Counted from the stretch's first letter, positions 9,584-18,177 are shown. The stretch is 44,947 nucleotides of DNA from Kalymmatonema hyalinum WJT4-NPBG1 (GCA_019359075.1 JAHHIB010000073.1:1-44947); one strand, 5' to 3'. Numbers and translations are program-made. The notes: generated by a model from the sequence alone, not told the origin.

Positions 9584-10690
9584 TTATCGCTCTAGCAAAA
9601 CAGTTGGGGTTTGTTCACCAGAAATCCTATCACCTGAGTTATGCTCCGCAGGCGGTACCATAAATCCCCCACCACGCCAGCTATCCGCTACATCTTTAAT
9701 AAAACTGGCTATAGGTATAGCAACCAATAAACCCAGTAGTCCTCCCAGTTTGGTTCCTAACAGCAAGGAAATGACCACCCACACGGGATTTAAACCAGTC
9801 AAATTCCCCAAAAGGCGAGGAGCAACAAAATTAGAATTGACTTGGTCGATCGCCACAGCAACGGCTAAGACTTCTATCCCCAACCAAAAGTTCTGCAATC
9901 CCACCAATAAGCTTACTATAGCAATACCTATACCCGTGCCAAAGGGGAACAGAGAAAAGAATCCAATGACAATACCAAAAAGTAAAGCCAAGGGAACTTG
10001 CAGCGCCAAAAATACAAGTATCAGAGCAACGGCTAGCAAAGCACCCAATATTGCTTGTCCAATAAAGTAATTTTGGAAGTCCTCGCGCAACAATTGTCGT
10101 ACTTGCGAACCAATATGAAGCGGAAACCACTGAAAAATTCCGTCCCAAAGACGTTCTCCGTTTAATACTAAGTAGATTGTTAGCACGACCGTCAGGAGTA
10201 CGTTGACTACACTACCAATGGTGTCCACGGCAAAACCGAGGATTTGACCGGTAAAGGACTGAAGTTGATTGGATAATCTGTCTAACAGTTGAGTCAATAA
10301 ACCGCTTAAATTCACGGGAAGCTGTTGAGCCGCAGCCCAGTCTTGGAAAGCTTGAAGTTGTTGGGTTCCAGAATCAATCCAACTTGGCAAAAAATTAGCC
10401 AGTTCGTTAAGCTGTTCCAAAATTAGAGGAACTAAGGTGAGAGCTAAAGCGACTACAATCACTACAGCTAACAACAACACACTCCCAACAGCTAAGTTGC
10501 GTTTTACCCCTCGTTGTTGGAAAAACCGAATGGGATAGTCTAGAACAAAAGCCAGCAAACTGGCGGCGACAAAGATACTAACCAAAGGTTGAAAATACTG
10601 CATAACCTGAAGCAATACCCAACCGTTGAGTACAGCCAGGGGAAATGCGAGGCTCAAACTTAACCATCGCGGTAGTTTGTAGTTAATCAT
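9584..10690 (-). CDS. AI-2E/PerM family membrane transporter
   Basis: A 368-residue polytopic membrane protein of the AI-2E transporter (PerM, formerly UPF0118) family. There are two hydrophobic helices near the N-terminus, a third at about 65-90, an extra-membrane helical part (QLQAFQDWAAAQQLP), then the hallmark C-terminal bundle with FFSLFPFGTGIGIAIVSLL and ending GLLGLLVAIPIASFIKD. Members move small solutes such as autoinducer-2 or ions; the substrate in cyanobacteria is not established. The family fold is clear, the transported molecule is not. It lies 10 bp downstream of the Nudix gene on the same strand, so the two are likely cotranscribed. Confidence 0.9.
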   Translation of the reverse strand: MINYKLPRWLSLSLAFPLAVLNGWVLLQVMQYFQPLVSIFVAASLLAFVLDYPIRFFQQRGVKRNLAVGSVLLLAVVIVVALALTLVPLILEQLNELANFLPSWIDSGTQQLQAFQDWAAAQQLPVNLSGLLTQLLDRLSNQLQSFTGQILGFAVDTIGSVVNVLLTVVLTIYLVLNGERLWDGIFQWFPLHIGSQVRQLLREDFQNYFIGQAILGALLAVALILVFLALQVPLALLFGIVIGFFSLFPFGTGIGIAIVSLLVGLQNFWLGIEVLAVAVAIDQVNSNFVAPRLLGNLTGLNPVWVVISLLLGTKLGGLLGLLVAIPIASFIKDVADSWRGGGFMVPPAEHNSGDRISGEQTPTVLLER

Positions 10691-10700
10691 TAGTTATTAG

Positions 10701-11174
10701 TCATGAGTCATTAGTCAGATTAACACTTGAGTCAGAAGACAATTTATTGTGTCTCTCCATAAAATCTAACAAAATCTGCTGATGCACAGGTCCAAAGGGT
10801 CGCACGTCTCCTGATACAGCTGAATAACTCGCACCCAAGCGAATGTCTTCCGGTGTCATTAAGCCCATATCCCAACCTTCATTCAGAACCAGTTGATTTA
10901 ATTCCACTGTCAGGGGTGCATAGAAGACATGACGAACCGCAATTTTGTCGCGATAGCAGCCAAACTTAGAAAATGTTGGTGGTATAGTGTAGCCGATTTC
11001 TTCTAAAATTTCCCGTTGTACCGCAACCTCTGGGGTTTCACCGGGTTCTATGTGTCCGCCAAAAAATGCCCAGTAACCAGGGTAGACAATATTGGGTTTG
11101 TTATCCCGCAACTGCATGAGAAATTTGTTGTTTTGGTAGAGAATGGCGATCGCCACTTCGGTAGCCATATTCAC
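10701..11174 (-). CDS. Nudix hydrolase
   Basis: This 157-residue protein carries a complete Nudix box: G40-x5-E46-x7-R54-E55-x2-E58-E59-x-G61, read as [20 protein letters not shown] followed by EIGY. The Glu residues of REILEE bind Mg2+ for hydrolysis of a nucleoside diphosphate linked to another moiety. The segment before it ([11 protein letters not shown]) is typical of MutT/ADP-ribose-type members. The substrate cannot be read from sequence. The C-terminal part ([14 protein letters not shown]) is low-complexity. It precedes the PerM-type gene by 10 bp on the same strand. Confidence 0.92.
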   Translation of the reverse strand: MNMATEVAIAILYQNNKFLMQLRDNKPNIVYPGYWAFFGGHIEPGETPEVAVQREILEEIGYTIPPTFSKFGCYRDKIAVRHVFYAPLTVELNQLVLNEGWDMGLMTPEDIRLGASYSAVSGDVRPFGPVHQQILLDFMERHNKLSSDSSVNLTNDS

Positions 11175-11320
11175 TCCTGCTTGTCATGATTTACCTGTTT
11201 AGGATAAACATTGTCTATCATGCATGATTACCACAAAAACTTTAACCGTTTATTATGTTTCAGTTATGAATTCCTTGAATACAACCTTTGCATAGCAAGG
11301 GCTTTAAATCAAATCTTTGA

Positions 11321-11375
11321 TGTGAATCCCCAGCTTCAAAGGAGCGAAGCGAAGTTAAGCCGGGGAGAACGTCAA
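11321..11375 (+). mobile_element. Relic right end of an IS200/IS605-type element
   Basis: The forward strand reads GAATCCCC, then a stem-loop, then GGGGAGAACGTCAA. This is the same layout as the right end of the tnpB element at 20961 (minus strand: GAATCCCC, loop, GGGGAGTACGTCAA). The loop here carries a secondary stem with the bases CTTC and GAAG. No tnpB remains upstream, so this is an orphan end that abuts the 3' end of the next gene. Confidence 0.6.
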
Positions 11376-11384
11376 GTAGCGATA

Positions 11385-11801
11385 CTACTTGGGAATGCTA
11401 AAGCCAGCCTTTTCGGCGGTAGCTGTATCTGCAAAGCAGATATTGGGCTTGACCTTTTCATAATCGAGTGATTTGGGAGCATGATATATGTTACCCCGCT
11501 TTTTGGTAACTACGCCCTTAACAAGAGCATTGCCCGGACAGGTGGTTGCTCCTTGGGGGGTAACACCTAACTTCTGAGCTTCAGCCGAAATCCCACTTGT
11601 TGAAGAAGTACCTGTTGTCGGGTTTCCAGAACTATCTGAGGTTCCAGTTCCACTAGACGGTGCAGTTGTAGATGTAGATTCGCCAGAGTCGCTAGATGGA
11701 GAAGTATTGCCTTCGTCAGCCTTTTTCCCACAACCCGAGAGGGCTAATATAGTCAAAAGTGTGATGGAAATAGTCAATTGATGTCGGAATATATTTTTCA
11801 T
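11385..11801 (-). CDS. Lipoprotein with Ser/Thr-rich linker and C-terminal sunset-type domain
   Basis: This 138-residue protein starts with a lipoprotein signal peptide; the lipobox is LALSGC, so Cys24 would be lipidated and the protein membrane-tethered. Residues about 30-75 form a low-complexity Ser/Thr/Gly linker. The C-terminal 50 residues (CPGNALVKGVV, KKRGNIYHAP, YEKVKPNICF, TAEKAGF) match the compact sunset-type fold found in nuclease and Ada-like proteins, usually read as KGN-x-IYH-x-Y-x-KP-x-CF-x-AxxAGF. Its function is unknown. The stop codon lies in a small hairpin (AGTAG-CGATA-CTACT) next to a relic IS605 end. Confidence 0.75.
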   Translation of the reverse strand: MKNIFRHQLTISITLLTILALSGCGKKADEGNTSPSSDSGESTSTTAPSSGTGTSDSSGNPTTGTSSTSGISAEAQKLGVTPQGATTCPGNALVKGVVTKKRGNIYHAPKSLDYEKVKPNICFADTATAEKAGFSIPK

Positions 11802-11812
11802 CGAAAATTTGG

Positions 11813-12212
11813 GTAGAAACCCCGTCCTTGTAGGACGGCTTTACATTTTTGAACCATTACCGCCTTGGGGCTACTCAATACCGTGTACTTTTGCGCTGTA
11901 CTTTCGTTCGGGCAATTACGAACTGATATTTTTCACCCTGTACGCATAACGGTTTTGCTCCGTGGAGCCTCCCAATAGGGGTTAAGTTAGCCTGGACAAT
12001 GTTATTGGTCGGTACTTTATTGAGAACACTGGCTTAACCCTCTAAACCTGTTTAATCCTCAATTTCTAGAGCTACAGACTGGCGCGCGCATCCGTAGGTA
12101 GGAACTTAAACGCTTACCAATAACGTAGTACTCAAGGTACTTAGTCGGGTCAACTAATCCTAAAGGTTTGAGGCTAGAAGCCCCTTGCCTTTAGGCAGGG
12201 GTGTTGACAGCC
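11813..12212 (+). ncRNA. Candidate HEARO-like (IscB omegaRNA-type) structured RNA without its protein gene
   Basis: About 400 nt with no ORF but dense, mutually consistent pairing: a 5' hairpin CCGTCCTTGTAGGACGG; GGGTTAAG (11979-11986) with CTTAACCC (12033-12040); GTTATTGG (12001-12008) with CCAATAAC (12117-12124), crossing like a pseudoknot; AGTAC-TCAAG-GTACT; and a 3' hairpin CCCCTTGCC-TTTA-GGCAGGGG followed by GTTGACAG, like an IS605-type right end. The first part (CCATTACCGCCTTGGGG, then GTGTACTTTTG) recurs at the right edge of the window with a different but equivalent 5' hairpin, which supports a conserved RNA. Size, position at element-like ends and the motif GGTTTGAGGCTAGAAGCCCC are what I would expect of cyanobacterial HEARO RNAs, which precede iscB genes. 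No iscB follows; the next gene is on the other strand. Confidence 0.55.
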
Positions 12213-12278
12213 TGTTTTGATTGCTGAAATTGCACCCATTAGACCCTAAGTGGGTCGGTTTGATTAAACTCAATGTAA

Positions 12279-12343
12279 ACAAGGGTAAAAGGGTGAGGGA
12301 TTTGGGTAAGTAACCTTTTCTTACCCTTTCCCTCTACCCTTGT
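12279..12343. repeat. Nested inverted repeat (cruciform or bidirectional terminator)
   Basis: ACAAGGGTA (12279-12287) pairs with TACCCTTGT (12335-12343), and inside it GGGTAAG pairs with CTTACCC. This gives a long, interrupted stem between the structured RNA and the BON gene. It could serve as a terminator for the minus-strand BON gene or be a small palindromic repeat element. Confidence 0.5.
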
Positions 12344-12379
12344 ACAAGTTTTCCGTTTATTTACGCCGCTGCTGCTTCT

Positions 12380-12730
12380 CTAACCGACACTGACTTGGTC
12401 AGTTGTAACGTCTGTTGCACCGCTAACACTGCTTGCAATCTCTACCAGTTGGTCGAGAATCTCTTGACTGGGAACTGACCCTTTGAGAACAACCGTACCG
12501 CCTGTTTGTGCTACGTACAAGCTGTCAATATTATCAAACTCGGGGTTTTCATCAAAAGCTAGGGCGACCCGCTTTGCCAGACCACTCTGGTCGTACTCTC
12601 CATTTAACCCCACTCGCTCTAAAGGAGTGTCTTCGCCTGTATCGTTGTTCTGACTAACTGCAGTGGGATCGGGATTCACTTGAGCATCTTCAGGCTTTTC
12701 GAGACCAAAAAGTCGTTTTAACCAACCCAT
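12380..12730 (-). CDS. BON-domain protein
   Basis: This is a 116-residue soluble protein. Residues about 45-115 form one BON domain, with the hydrophobic pattern LAKRVALAFD, LYVAQTGGTVVLKGSVPSQE, LVEIASSVSGATDV and a closing V-x-V. BON domains bind phospholipid surfaces or act as small adaptor domains in periplasmic and envelope-stress proteins. There is no signal peptide; the first 12 residues (MGWLKRLFGLEK) are amphipathic and could sit on a membrane. The linker at 13-45 is acidic. No partner gene is adjacent. Confidence 0.85.
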   Translation of the reverse strand: MGWLKRLFGLEKPEDAQVNPDPTAVSQNNDTGEDTPLERVGLNGEYDQSGLAKRVALAFDENPEFDNIDSLYVAQTGGTVVLKGSVPSQEILDQLVEIASSVSGATDVTTDQVSVG

Positions 12731-13733
12731 AAACTTTTTTCTCCAAATATCAAAGACTTGATTGTTGGTCTACTTCAAATCAGGGTTATTTCCTTGTCAC
12801 CCAACCCATGCAGGTTTGTATTGCCTACTATTTGTCCATAAATTTTCTAGTGGGTTTGAGGACAAACGAAATAGCCCTGCCTTGAAAGCAGAGTTGTTGC
12901 TTTATAAAAAGGGACGCAATAAATAAAGTTAAAAACTGATAAAAAATTGTTTCTTTCTCTATCTAAAGTATGTCTCCGTTGTCTCTAAAGCAACGCTGTA
13001 TAATGATGACGACTTCGTACATTACAACACTTACACATAAAAAAAGCTAAAGAAAAAATAAATTTTTCCTATATTAGGATTGCCAGAGTAAATTAACAAA
13101 TATAGCCGCTGTCGTTGAGTTAAAATTTTGCTTTGATATAAATAATAATTAAAGTTTGCAGAAAAAGTAATTTTAGAGGTCATTTATAAAGTAAAAATAA
13201 AATTCTTGTAGGGGAGCCAGTGCGCCCTTGGAGGTTTGCTCGAGTGTGCAAACTGGCGTTGTGTTAGGCGCACCCTTTCGATCTAATTTGTAACGAAAAA
13301 CATGACATGAGCGCAAGGCAGCACTGCCATATAACACAATACAGTTCAGATAAGACCAAAACCATTATCATAATGGCAATGTAGAACTCTCGGATGCAAC
13401 GTCAAGACACGTGTGGAATCTATGGCACATTCGTGCCACGCGCTCGTCCCTATCGGGACATACTGCTTTGTACCCCGCTTCGGGGGCGCTTTGCGCTTAC
13501 GCTATCATCAACAATCCTTAAGTGAACCGTATTGCCACATAACATGGTGCGCACTTGCTAAAGCCTAATGCACCTACTTAAGATTTACTTTATAAATCAA
13601 CTCTTATTTCTGACAAATTAGGGAAAATATGCCATTTTCACTTTGCCACCCAAACGAAAAGTGATAATTTGCCACACGTCACACATATGCCATTCATGAG
13701 TCATTCTCCTTTTCCGAATGCCCGAATTGCTTA
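12731..13733. other. 1-kb gene-free, repeat-rich region
   Basis: No credible ORF. The left half (12731-13180) is AT-rich. The right half holds a pair of 14-bp inverted repeats (13182-13195 and 13584-13597) and, between them, a run of short GC-rich hairpins. Nothing resembles a tRNA or a known riboswitch. Confidence 0.6.
13182..13597. repeat. 416-bp hairpin-rich segment bounded by 14-bp inverted repeats
   Basis: ATTTATAAAGTAAA on the left and its exact complement TTTACTTTATAAAT on the right bound a segment without genes. Inside, four small hairpins follow one another around 13415-13500, including GTCCCTATCGGGAC, CCCCGCTTCGGGG and GCGCTTTGCGC. The layout is that of a non-autonomous transposable element. 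I could not find clear flanking duplications, so mobility is uncertain. Confidence 0.4.
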
Positions 13734-14141
13734 TTATTGCTCCTCTATATAAACTTCCCCATATTCTTTGCCAGCTAAAGGAATACTTTGGTGGCGAACT
13801 TTACCCTTAATCACCACTTGCTCTCCCTCGCCTAGACCAGTTTGATTGGTGACAACCCAGATTTTCCCTGTAGAATCATTAATTTGATATGCATGTTGAT
13901 TCAAAAGTGGAATTCGCTTTTCTACCTTACCTTGTATGTAGACTGTAGTACCATCGTCTTGTTGTGGTTTCAAGTCTTGAATTTGGGTGATGTTGGCTCC
14001 TATGGCATTCATGCCAAACTGCCCCAAGTTACCACAACTTAGCAGTCCCCCTACAAGGCAAAGGGTCAATCCCAGGCGTATGGGTACGGCAATGCCATAT
14101 TTGTATAAAAACGAGAAGTTGAAATTTTTCACGAATTGCAT
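13734..14141 (-). CDS. OB-fold lipoprotein
   Basis: A protein of about 135 residues with an N-terminal hydrophobic segment ending in a lipobox (VGGLLSCGN), so it is probably a lipoprotein. The rest is a small OB-fold: GTTVYIQGKVEKRIPLL, HAYQINDSTGKIWVV and EGEQVVIKGKV are the usual strand patterns of bOB/tRNA-anti-like domains. I chose the inner ATG because GGAGGT lies 7 nt upstream of it; the longer form would need an ATG 7 codons earlier that overlaps this Shine-Dalgarno. The ligand is unknown. Neighbours give no hint. Confidence 0.7.
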   Translation of the reverse strand: MQFVKNFNFSFLYKYGIAVPIRLGLTLCLVGGLLSCGNLGQFGMNAIGANITQIQDLKPQQDDGTTVYIQGKVEKRIPLLNQHAYQINDSTGKIWVVTNQTGLGEGEQVVIKGKVRHQSIPLAGKEYGEVYIEEQ

Positions 14142-14541
14142 AACTCTTACCTCCACTCGCAAATTTTGGCATCAGTGCTTGGGTTGTGACAATTTTAATT
14201 TAACAAGTGATTATCAATACTTTATGTTTCAGTATCAAAAACTCGCAAAAAGCAACCCCTCATACTATTTTGAATGCGTGGATTTTAGATTTACAGATTG
14301 TGAAAATCTTACATACACTCAGTTTCACTCAACCATGTGTCGCATTCTTTTTTCACGCTTGGTCTTTTAATCGTTTTCCTTGAAAATCTAAAATTCTTTC
14401 CTGGTTGGGGAACATTCTAAATTCTGGGTTCTCAAGTCTTGTTAGACAACCAATCTGAGAAGATAAAGAATGTGGTCTTGCTGTTTACGCTCAGGCATCT
14501 GACAGCAACGCCAAGGCGTAGCGTACTTGTGTTGAGTTCTC
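14142..14541. other. Intergenic region upstream of folD
   Basis: This space lies between the divergent OB-fold lipoprotein and folD genes. It is AT-rich and must hold both promoters. I see no convincing gene; the open frame reaching in from 13987 is antisense to the lipoprotein and has cysteine-rich, biased composition. No riboswitch-like fold was recognised. Confidence 0.5.
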
Positions 14542-15423
14542 ATGGAAACAAAAACAGCCAAACTTCTTGATGGTAAAGCGTTAGCTGAAAAAATTCAGCA
14601 AGAACTCTCTGCTGCCGTTAAAGAATTGCAACCCCAAATAGGACGCCCGCCAGGTTTAGCTGTGCTGATGGTGGGCGATAACCCAGCGTCAGCAGCTTAT
14701 GTACGCGGCAAAGAACGAGCTTGCCAGAAAGTGGGTATTGCCTCTTTTGGCAGGCATTTTCCCACGCAAACCACCCAAGCAGAACTAGAAGAAGTGATTG
14801 CTGCACTTAACAATGATCAAAGGGTGGATGGCATTCTCGTGCAATTACCCCTACCTAACCACTTGGATGCTGTGGGACTTTTGCATCAAATAGAGCCAGA
14901 TAAAGACGCTGATGGACTGCACCCAGTGAACTTAGGACGACTGGTGCGCGGAGAACTAGGTTTACGCAGTTGCACTCCAGCGGGGATCATGCGGCTGTTG
15001 CAGGAATATGCAATTCCCTTGCAGGGAAAACAGGCGGTGGTGGTAGGACGTAGTATTTTGGTGGGCAAACCAATGGCTTTGATGCTCTTGGAGGCAGATG
15101 CTACTGTGACTGTAGCTCATTCGCGATCGCACGATTTGCAATCTATCAGCAAAAATGCTGATATTCTGATTGCAGCAGTAGGTCGTCCAGGACTTATTAC
15201 TGCGGAAATGGTGAAACCGGGCGCTGTTGTGGTAGATGTGGGGATGAATCGCGTGACACACTCAGATGGCAACAGTCGTCTAGTAGGCGATGTTGACTTT
15301 GAGTCCACTGCTTTAGTTGCCCAATACCTCACCCCAGTTCCGGGTGGTGTTGGTCCAATGACAGTAGCCATGTTACTGCAAAATACTTTTTCTAGTTATT
15401 CAAGGACGAATCAAAAATTATGA
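14542..15423 (+). CDS. folD: Methylenetetrahydrofolate dehydrogenase/cyclohydrolase FolD
   Basis: A 293-residue bifunctional FolD. It interconverts 5,10-methylene-THF, 5,10-methenyl-THF and 10-formyl-THF in the cytosol, using NADP. The catalytic pair Y53 and K57 lies in [10 protein letters not shown]; the second signature [10 protein letters not shown], the NADP-site [16 protein letters not shown] and the closing [14 protein letters not shown] are all present and intact. Length matches the family. It heads a same-strand cluster with crtE and a divergent PAP2 protein, an arrangement common in cyanobacteria, though the 250-bp gap to crtE argues for separate promoters. Confidence 0.97.
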   Translation: METKTAKLLDGKALAEKIQQELSAAVKELQPQIGRPPGLAVLMVGDNPASAAYVRGKERACQKVGIASFGRHFPTQTTQAELEEVIAALNNDQRVDGILVQLPLPNHLDAVGLLHQIEPDKDADGLHPVNLGRLVRGELGLRSCTPAGIMRLLQEYAIPLQGKQAVVVGRSILVGKPMALMLLEADATVTVAHSRSHDLQSISKNADILIAAVGRPGLITAEMVKPGAVVVDVGMNRVTHSDGNSRLVGDVDFESTALVAQYLTPVPGGVGPMTVAMLLQNTFSSYSRTNQKL

Positions 15424-15440
15424 ATTATGAATTACAGCAG

Positions 15441-15467
15441 AACTCACAACTCACAACTCACAACTCA
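15441..15467 (+). repeat. Short tandem heptamer repeat
   Basis: AACTCAC is repeated almost four times in a row in the folD-crtE gap. The surrounding sequence (15424-15620) is built of similar degenerate 7-mers such as TGAATTA and ACTCCTC. Such short tandemly repeated repetitive sequences are characteristic of heterocystous cyanobacteria. Confidence 0.8.
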
Positions 15468-15681
15468 GAAGTAAAATTTGCTCTATATCTAGCTGTTGAG
15501 TTGAAAAGGTATACCTCAATAAAGATGCAGACTGCTTTATGAATTATGAATTATGAGTTATTATTCTTCACTCTTGACTCTTAAGTCCTAAATTTTTTCC
15601 TGACTCCTCACTCCTCATTCTTAATGTGCCAAAGCCTCGTAAAATTGTTACGTATATAACAGAATATTAAGGGATTCAAGG

Positions 15682-16608
15682 ATGGTAGCAGCAGATAACA
15701 TTCAAAAAACTCCTGAGTCAACCAAATTTGACCTAAGAGCTTATCTCAAAGAGCGACAAAAGCTTTGTGAAGCTGCTTTGGATAAAGCTATTCCCATACG
15801 TTATCCAGAAAAGATTTACGAAGCAATGCGCTATTCACTCTTAGCAGGAGGTAAGCGTTTGCGCCCGATTCTTTGCCTTGCTACCTGTGAGATGATGGGC
15901 GGTACAATCGAAATGGCACTTGCGACAGCTTGTGCTGTGGAGATGATCCACACAATGTCGCTCATTCACGACGACTTGCCAGCAATGGATAATGATGATT
16001 ACCGTCGCGGTAAGTTGACAAATCACAAAGTTTATGGTGAAGATATAGCTATTTTAGCTGGGGATGGCTTGTTAGCTTATGCTTTTGAGTATGTGGTAAC
16101 TCACACCCAGAATGTACCACTGGAGCGAGTTGTACAGGTAATTGCTCATTTGGGTCGTGCTACGGGAGCGACTGGCTTGGTCGGGGGTCAAGTGCTAGAT
16201 TTAGAATCGGAAGGAAAGACAGATATTTCCCTAGAAACGTTGAGTTTCATTCATAGCCACAAAACAGGTGCCCTCTTAGAAGCTTGTGTTGTTTGTGGTG
16301 GCATTTTAGGAGGAGCATCATCTGAAGATGTGCAGCGACTGTCTCGCTATTCCCAAAACATTGGGCTTGCCTTCCAAATTATTGATGACATTCTAGATAT
16401 CACTGCAACGTGTGAGCAATTGGGCAAAACTGCTGGAAAAGACCAAAAAGCTCAAAAGGTGACGTATCCTAGCCTTTGGGGACTGGAAGAATCAAAACAA
16501 AAAGCTCAACAGCTGATTGAGGATGCTTGTGCAGAATTAGAACCCTTTGGAGAAAAATCTTTGCCTTTAAAGGAGCTGGCGCACTTTATCACCAATCGCA
16601 AGCACTAA
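15682..16608 (+). CDS. crtE: Geranylgeranyl diphosphate synthase
   Basis: A 308-residue trans-prenyltransferase. The first aspartate-rich motif is HDDLPAMD (DD at 97-98, D103), the second is IIDDILD (233-239), and the flanking GGKRLRP (57-62) and GGQVLDL are intact. It condenses farnesyl or shorter diphosphates with isopentenyl diphosphate to the C20 precursor of carotenoids, the chlorophyll phytyl tail and quinones. The FARM has the four-residue spacer typical of plant and cyanobacterial GGPP synthases. It lies between folD and a PAP2-like gene on the same strand. Confidence 0.95.
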   Translation: MVAADNIQKTPESTKFDLRAYLKERQKLCEAALDKAIPIRYPEKIYEAMRYSLLAGGKRLRPILCLATCEMMGGTIEMALATACAVEMIHTMSLIHDDLPAMDNDDYRRGKLTNHKVYGEDIAILAGDGLLAYAFEYVVTHTQNVPLERVVQVIAHLGRATGATGLVGGQVLDLESEGKTDISLETLSFIHSHKTGALLEACVVCGGILGGASSEDVQRLSRYSQNIGLAFQIIDDILDITATCEQLGKTAGKDQKAQKVTYPSLWGLEESKQKAQQLIEDACAELEPFGEKSLPLKELAHFITNRKH

Positions 16609-16725
16609 ATAATGAATAATGAATGATAAAGGCTGAGCGAGTTTACAATTCATAATTTATCATTCATAATTCATATTTCTTTTCATATTTCATAATTTAT
16701 AACTTCTCATCTTACGCAAAATAGC

Positions 16726-17199
16726 ATGCAGGACATAGGCGATATATTAGACAACCGAGTGCTGTGGGTTGCTCTAGTAGCTTGTTTGATGGCTCAAGCA
16801 TTGAAGCTCGTCTTCGAGCTTGTCAAGAACCGGAAACTGAATATAAGTGTTTTAGTCACAACTGGAGGTATGCCTAGTGCTCACTCAGCACTGGTAACAG
16901 CCTTAGCAACTGGAGTAGGGCAAACTCTTGGTTGGGCTTCTCCGGAATTTGCGGTGGCGATGATTTTTGCCATTATAGTCATGTATGACGCCGCAGGAGT
17001 TCGCCAAGCCGCTGGAAAGCAAGCCCGGATCCTCAATCAAATGATTGATGAATTATTTCACGAACACCCAGAATTTAACGGCGATCGCCTCAAAGAATTG
17101 CTGGGACACACGCCCGTTCAAGTCATTGCTGGATCGGCGTTGGGTATAACCATCTCTTGGTTGGCCAGATCAACCGGCGTGTTGGTTTTTAGTCCATAG
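16726..17199 (+). CDS. Divergent PAP2 family membrane protein
   Basis: A 157-residue integral membrane protein of the divergent PAP2 (DUF212) family. It has a helix at about 12-32, then the family signature GGMPSAHSALVTALA with the phosphatase-like Ser-His pair, a helix at 70-90 and YDAAGVRQAAGKQA, ending with HTPVQVIAGSALGI. Whether the family hydrolyses lipid phosphates is not settled; its place beside crtE suggests prenyl-diphosphate dephosphorylation, which is inference. A hairpin terminator follows the stop. Confidence 0.92.
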   Translation: MQDIGDILDNRVLWVALVACLMAQALKLVFELVKNRKLNISVLVTTGGMPSAHSALVTALATGVGQTLGWASPEFAVAMIFAIIVMYDAAGVRQAAGKQARILNQMIDELFHEHPEFNGDRLKELLGHTPVQVIAGSALGITISWLARSTGVLVFSP

Positions 17200-17205
17200 T
17201 TAACC

Positions 17206-17224
17206 AAAAAGCCGACTGCTTTTT
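17206..17224. terminator. Bidirectional rho-independent terminator
   Basis: AAAAAGC-CGACT-GCTTTTT forms a 7-bp stem with T-runs on both strands, exactly between two convergent genes. Confidence 0.75.
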
Positions 17225-17232
17225 GATCACTG

Positions 17233-17919
17233 CTACTGCAAACGCACAGTTGAGCGCAGTAGCACTACTTTACGACTATCTACGAGTAGGGCAAAAAAAC
17301 CTTGTTCGCTCAGCTTCTCCAATGTGCTATATGCTTCTTTTTGATTAGGTGTGTAAATAGCCAGCAAATAAGGGCGTTGTCCGTAGGAAACAAAACCCAC
17401 GTCTCCTCCCACCACTTGCCGCACTTGATTGGCAACTTCCGGGCGGTTGTAGTAATCTACCAATACGGCGAAACCCCCTCCCAACCGTTCGGGTTTATAG
17501 CTGACTGGCTGAGGCTGAGTCTGAGTCTGTACCACCTCTGATGAGCGAGCAGTTTCTGATGGTCGAGTGGTGATAATACCAGACAAACCGGCAACATTGT
17601 TGATATACTTTGCCCAACTGTTAGCATCGTCTATCTTGGTAAACCCACCTATGCGCGTCACTGTATCTTTGAGATACCTACAGCTGGTCGTTTTAATGTT
17701 AGATGGTAACGCGTGGCGCAACTGCTTCTGATTATCTGCTGTGGGACTGATAACCAACAAAAGATACTCACCTGCATTCGGAGGTTGACAAACGGGAAGA
17801 TCTTGTTGTCGTTGAGCCAAAGCAGAATTTATGCCGCCAGAAGAGCCCACAATGGCTAGCACTAAACCACTCACTAAAGCATTTGGTATCTGAAATTTCT
17901 GGACAACAGTTTTATACAT
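17233..17919 (-). CDS. Exported cyanobacterial protein of unknown function (SPOR-like halves)
   Basis: This 228-residue protein begins with a Sec signal peptide (hydrophobic 14-32, likely cleaved at ALA before QRQQ), so it is exported. The mature part has two similar alpha/beta halves of about 75 residues separated by a Thr/Gln/Pro-rich linker. The first has YLLLVISPTADNQKQLRHAL, the second GGFAVLVDYYNRPEVANQVR and RPYLLAIYTPNQKEAYS. This resembles duplicated SPOR-like folds, which bind peptidoglycan glycan strands, but the match is structural impression only. It is convergent with the PAP2-like gene. Confidence 0.75.
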   Translation of the reverse strand: MYKTVVQKFQIPNALVSGLVLAIVGSSGGINSALAQRQQDLPVCQPPNAGEYLLLVISPTADNQKQLRHALPSNIKTTSCRYLKDTVTRIGGFTKIDDANSWAKYINNVAGLSGIITTRPSETARSSEVVQTQTQPQPVSYKPERLGGGFAVLVDYYNRPEVANQVRQVVGGDVGFVSYGQRPYLLAIYTPNQKEAYSTLEKLSEQGFFALLVDSRKVVLLRSTVRLQ

Positions 17920-18177
17920 AAATTTTTATTCAACTTTTCTTTTCAAAGATTATATTTAGTTATTGGTCAATCGTCTATAGTCCAATAACTAATGATCACA
18001 AAAGAACTCAGAACTCAGTTGTTAGAACTCAGCAATTTTTGAGAATCTAGTTATTAGTCGAGAGAGTAAGTTCTGTAACAACTGAGTGGAGAAGTCTTGG
18101 ATACTTACCGCCCCCAGCAAATTGCCATTGGTGCATTCTGTATTCTGAGTTCTGCGTTCTTCTTATTTGACCATAGA
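17920..18177. other. Intergenic region with degenerate short repeats
   Basis: No gene. It contains inverted copies of TTATTGG and CCAATAA (about 17958-17990) and repeated AGAACTCAG 9-mers around 18003-18032, the usual dispersed short repeats of this genome type. Confidence 0.5.

Noticed and set aside
9750-10070. 106-codon open frame opposite the PerM-type gene
   Set aside because: It is a Lys/Thr/Pro-rich antisense shadow of a clear membrane-protein gene.
11813-12212. Group II intron or ordinary IS605 end as an explanation for the structured segment
   Set aside because: No domain V-like hairpin, no GTGCG-type intron start and no reverse transcriptase. The final hairpin alone would fit an IS605 right end, but the preceding 350 nt of paired sequence, repeated at the window edge, needs an RNA-type explanation.
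13987-14370. 127-codon open frame overlapping the OB-fold lipoprotein on the other strand
   Set aside because: Half is antisense to a better-supported gene; composition is biased and no domain is visible.
15441-15467. CRISPR-like array in the folD-crtE gap
   Set aside because: The repeats are 7 bp, head-to-tail with no spacers; this is a short tandem repeat tract.
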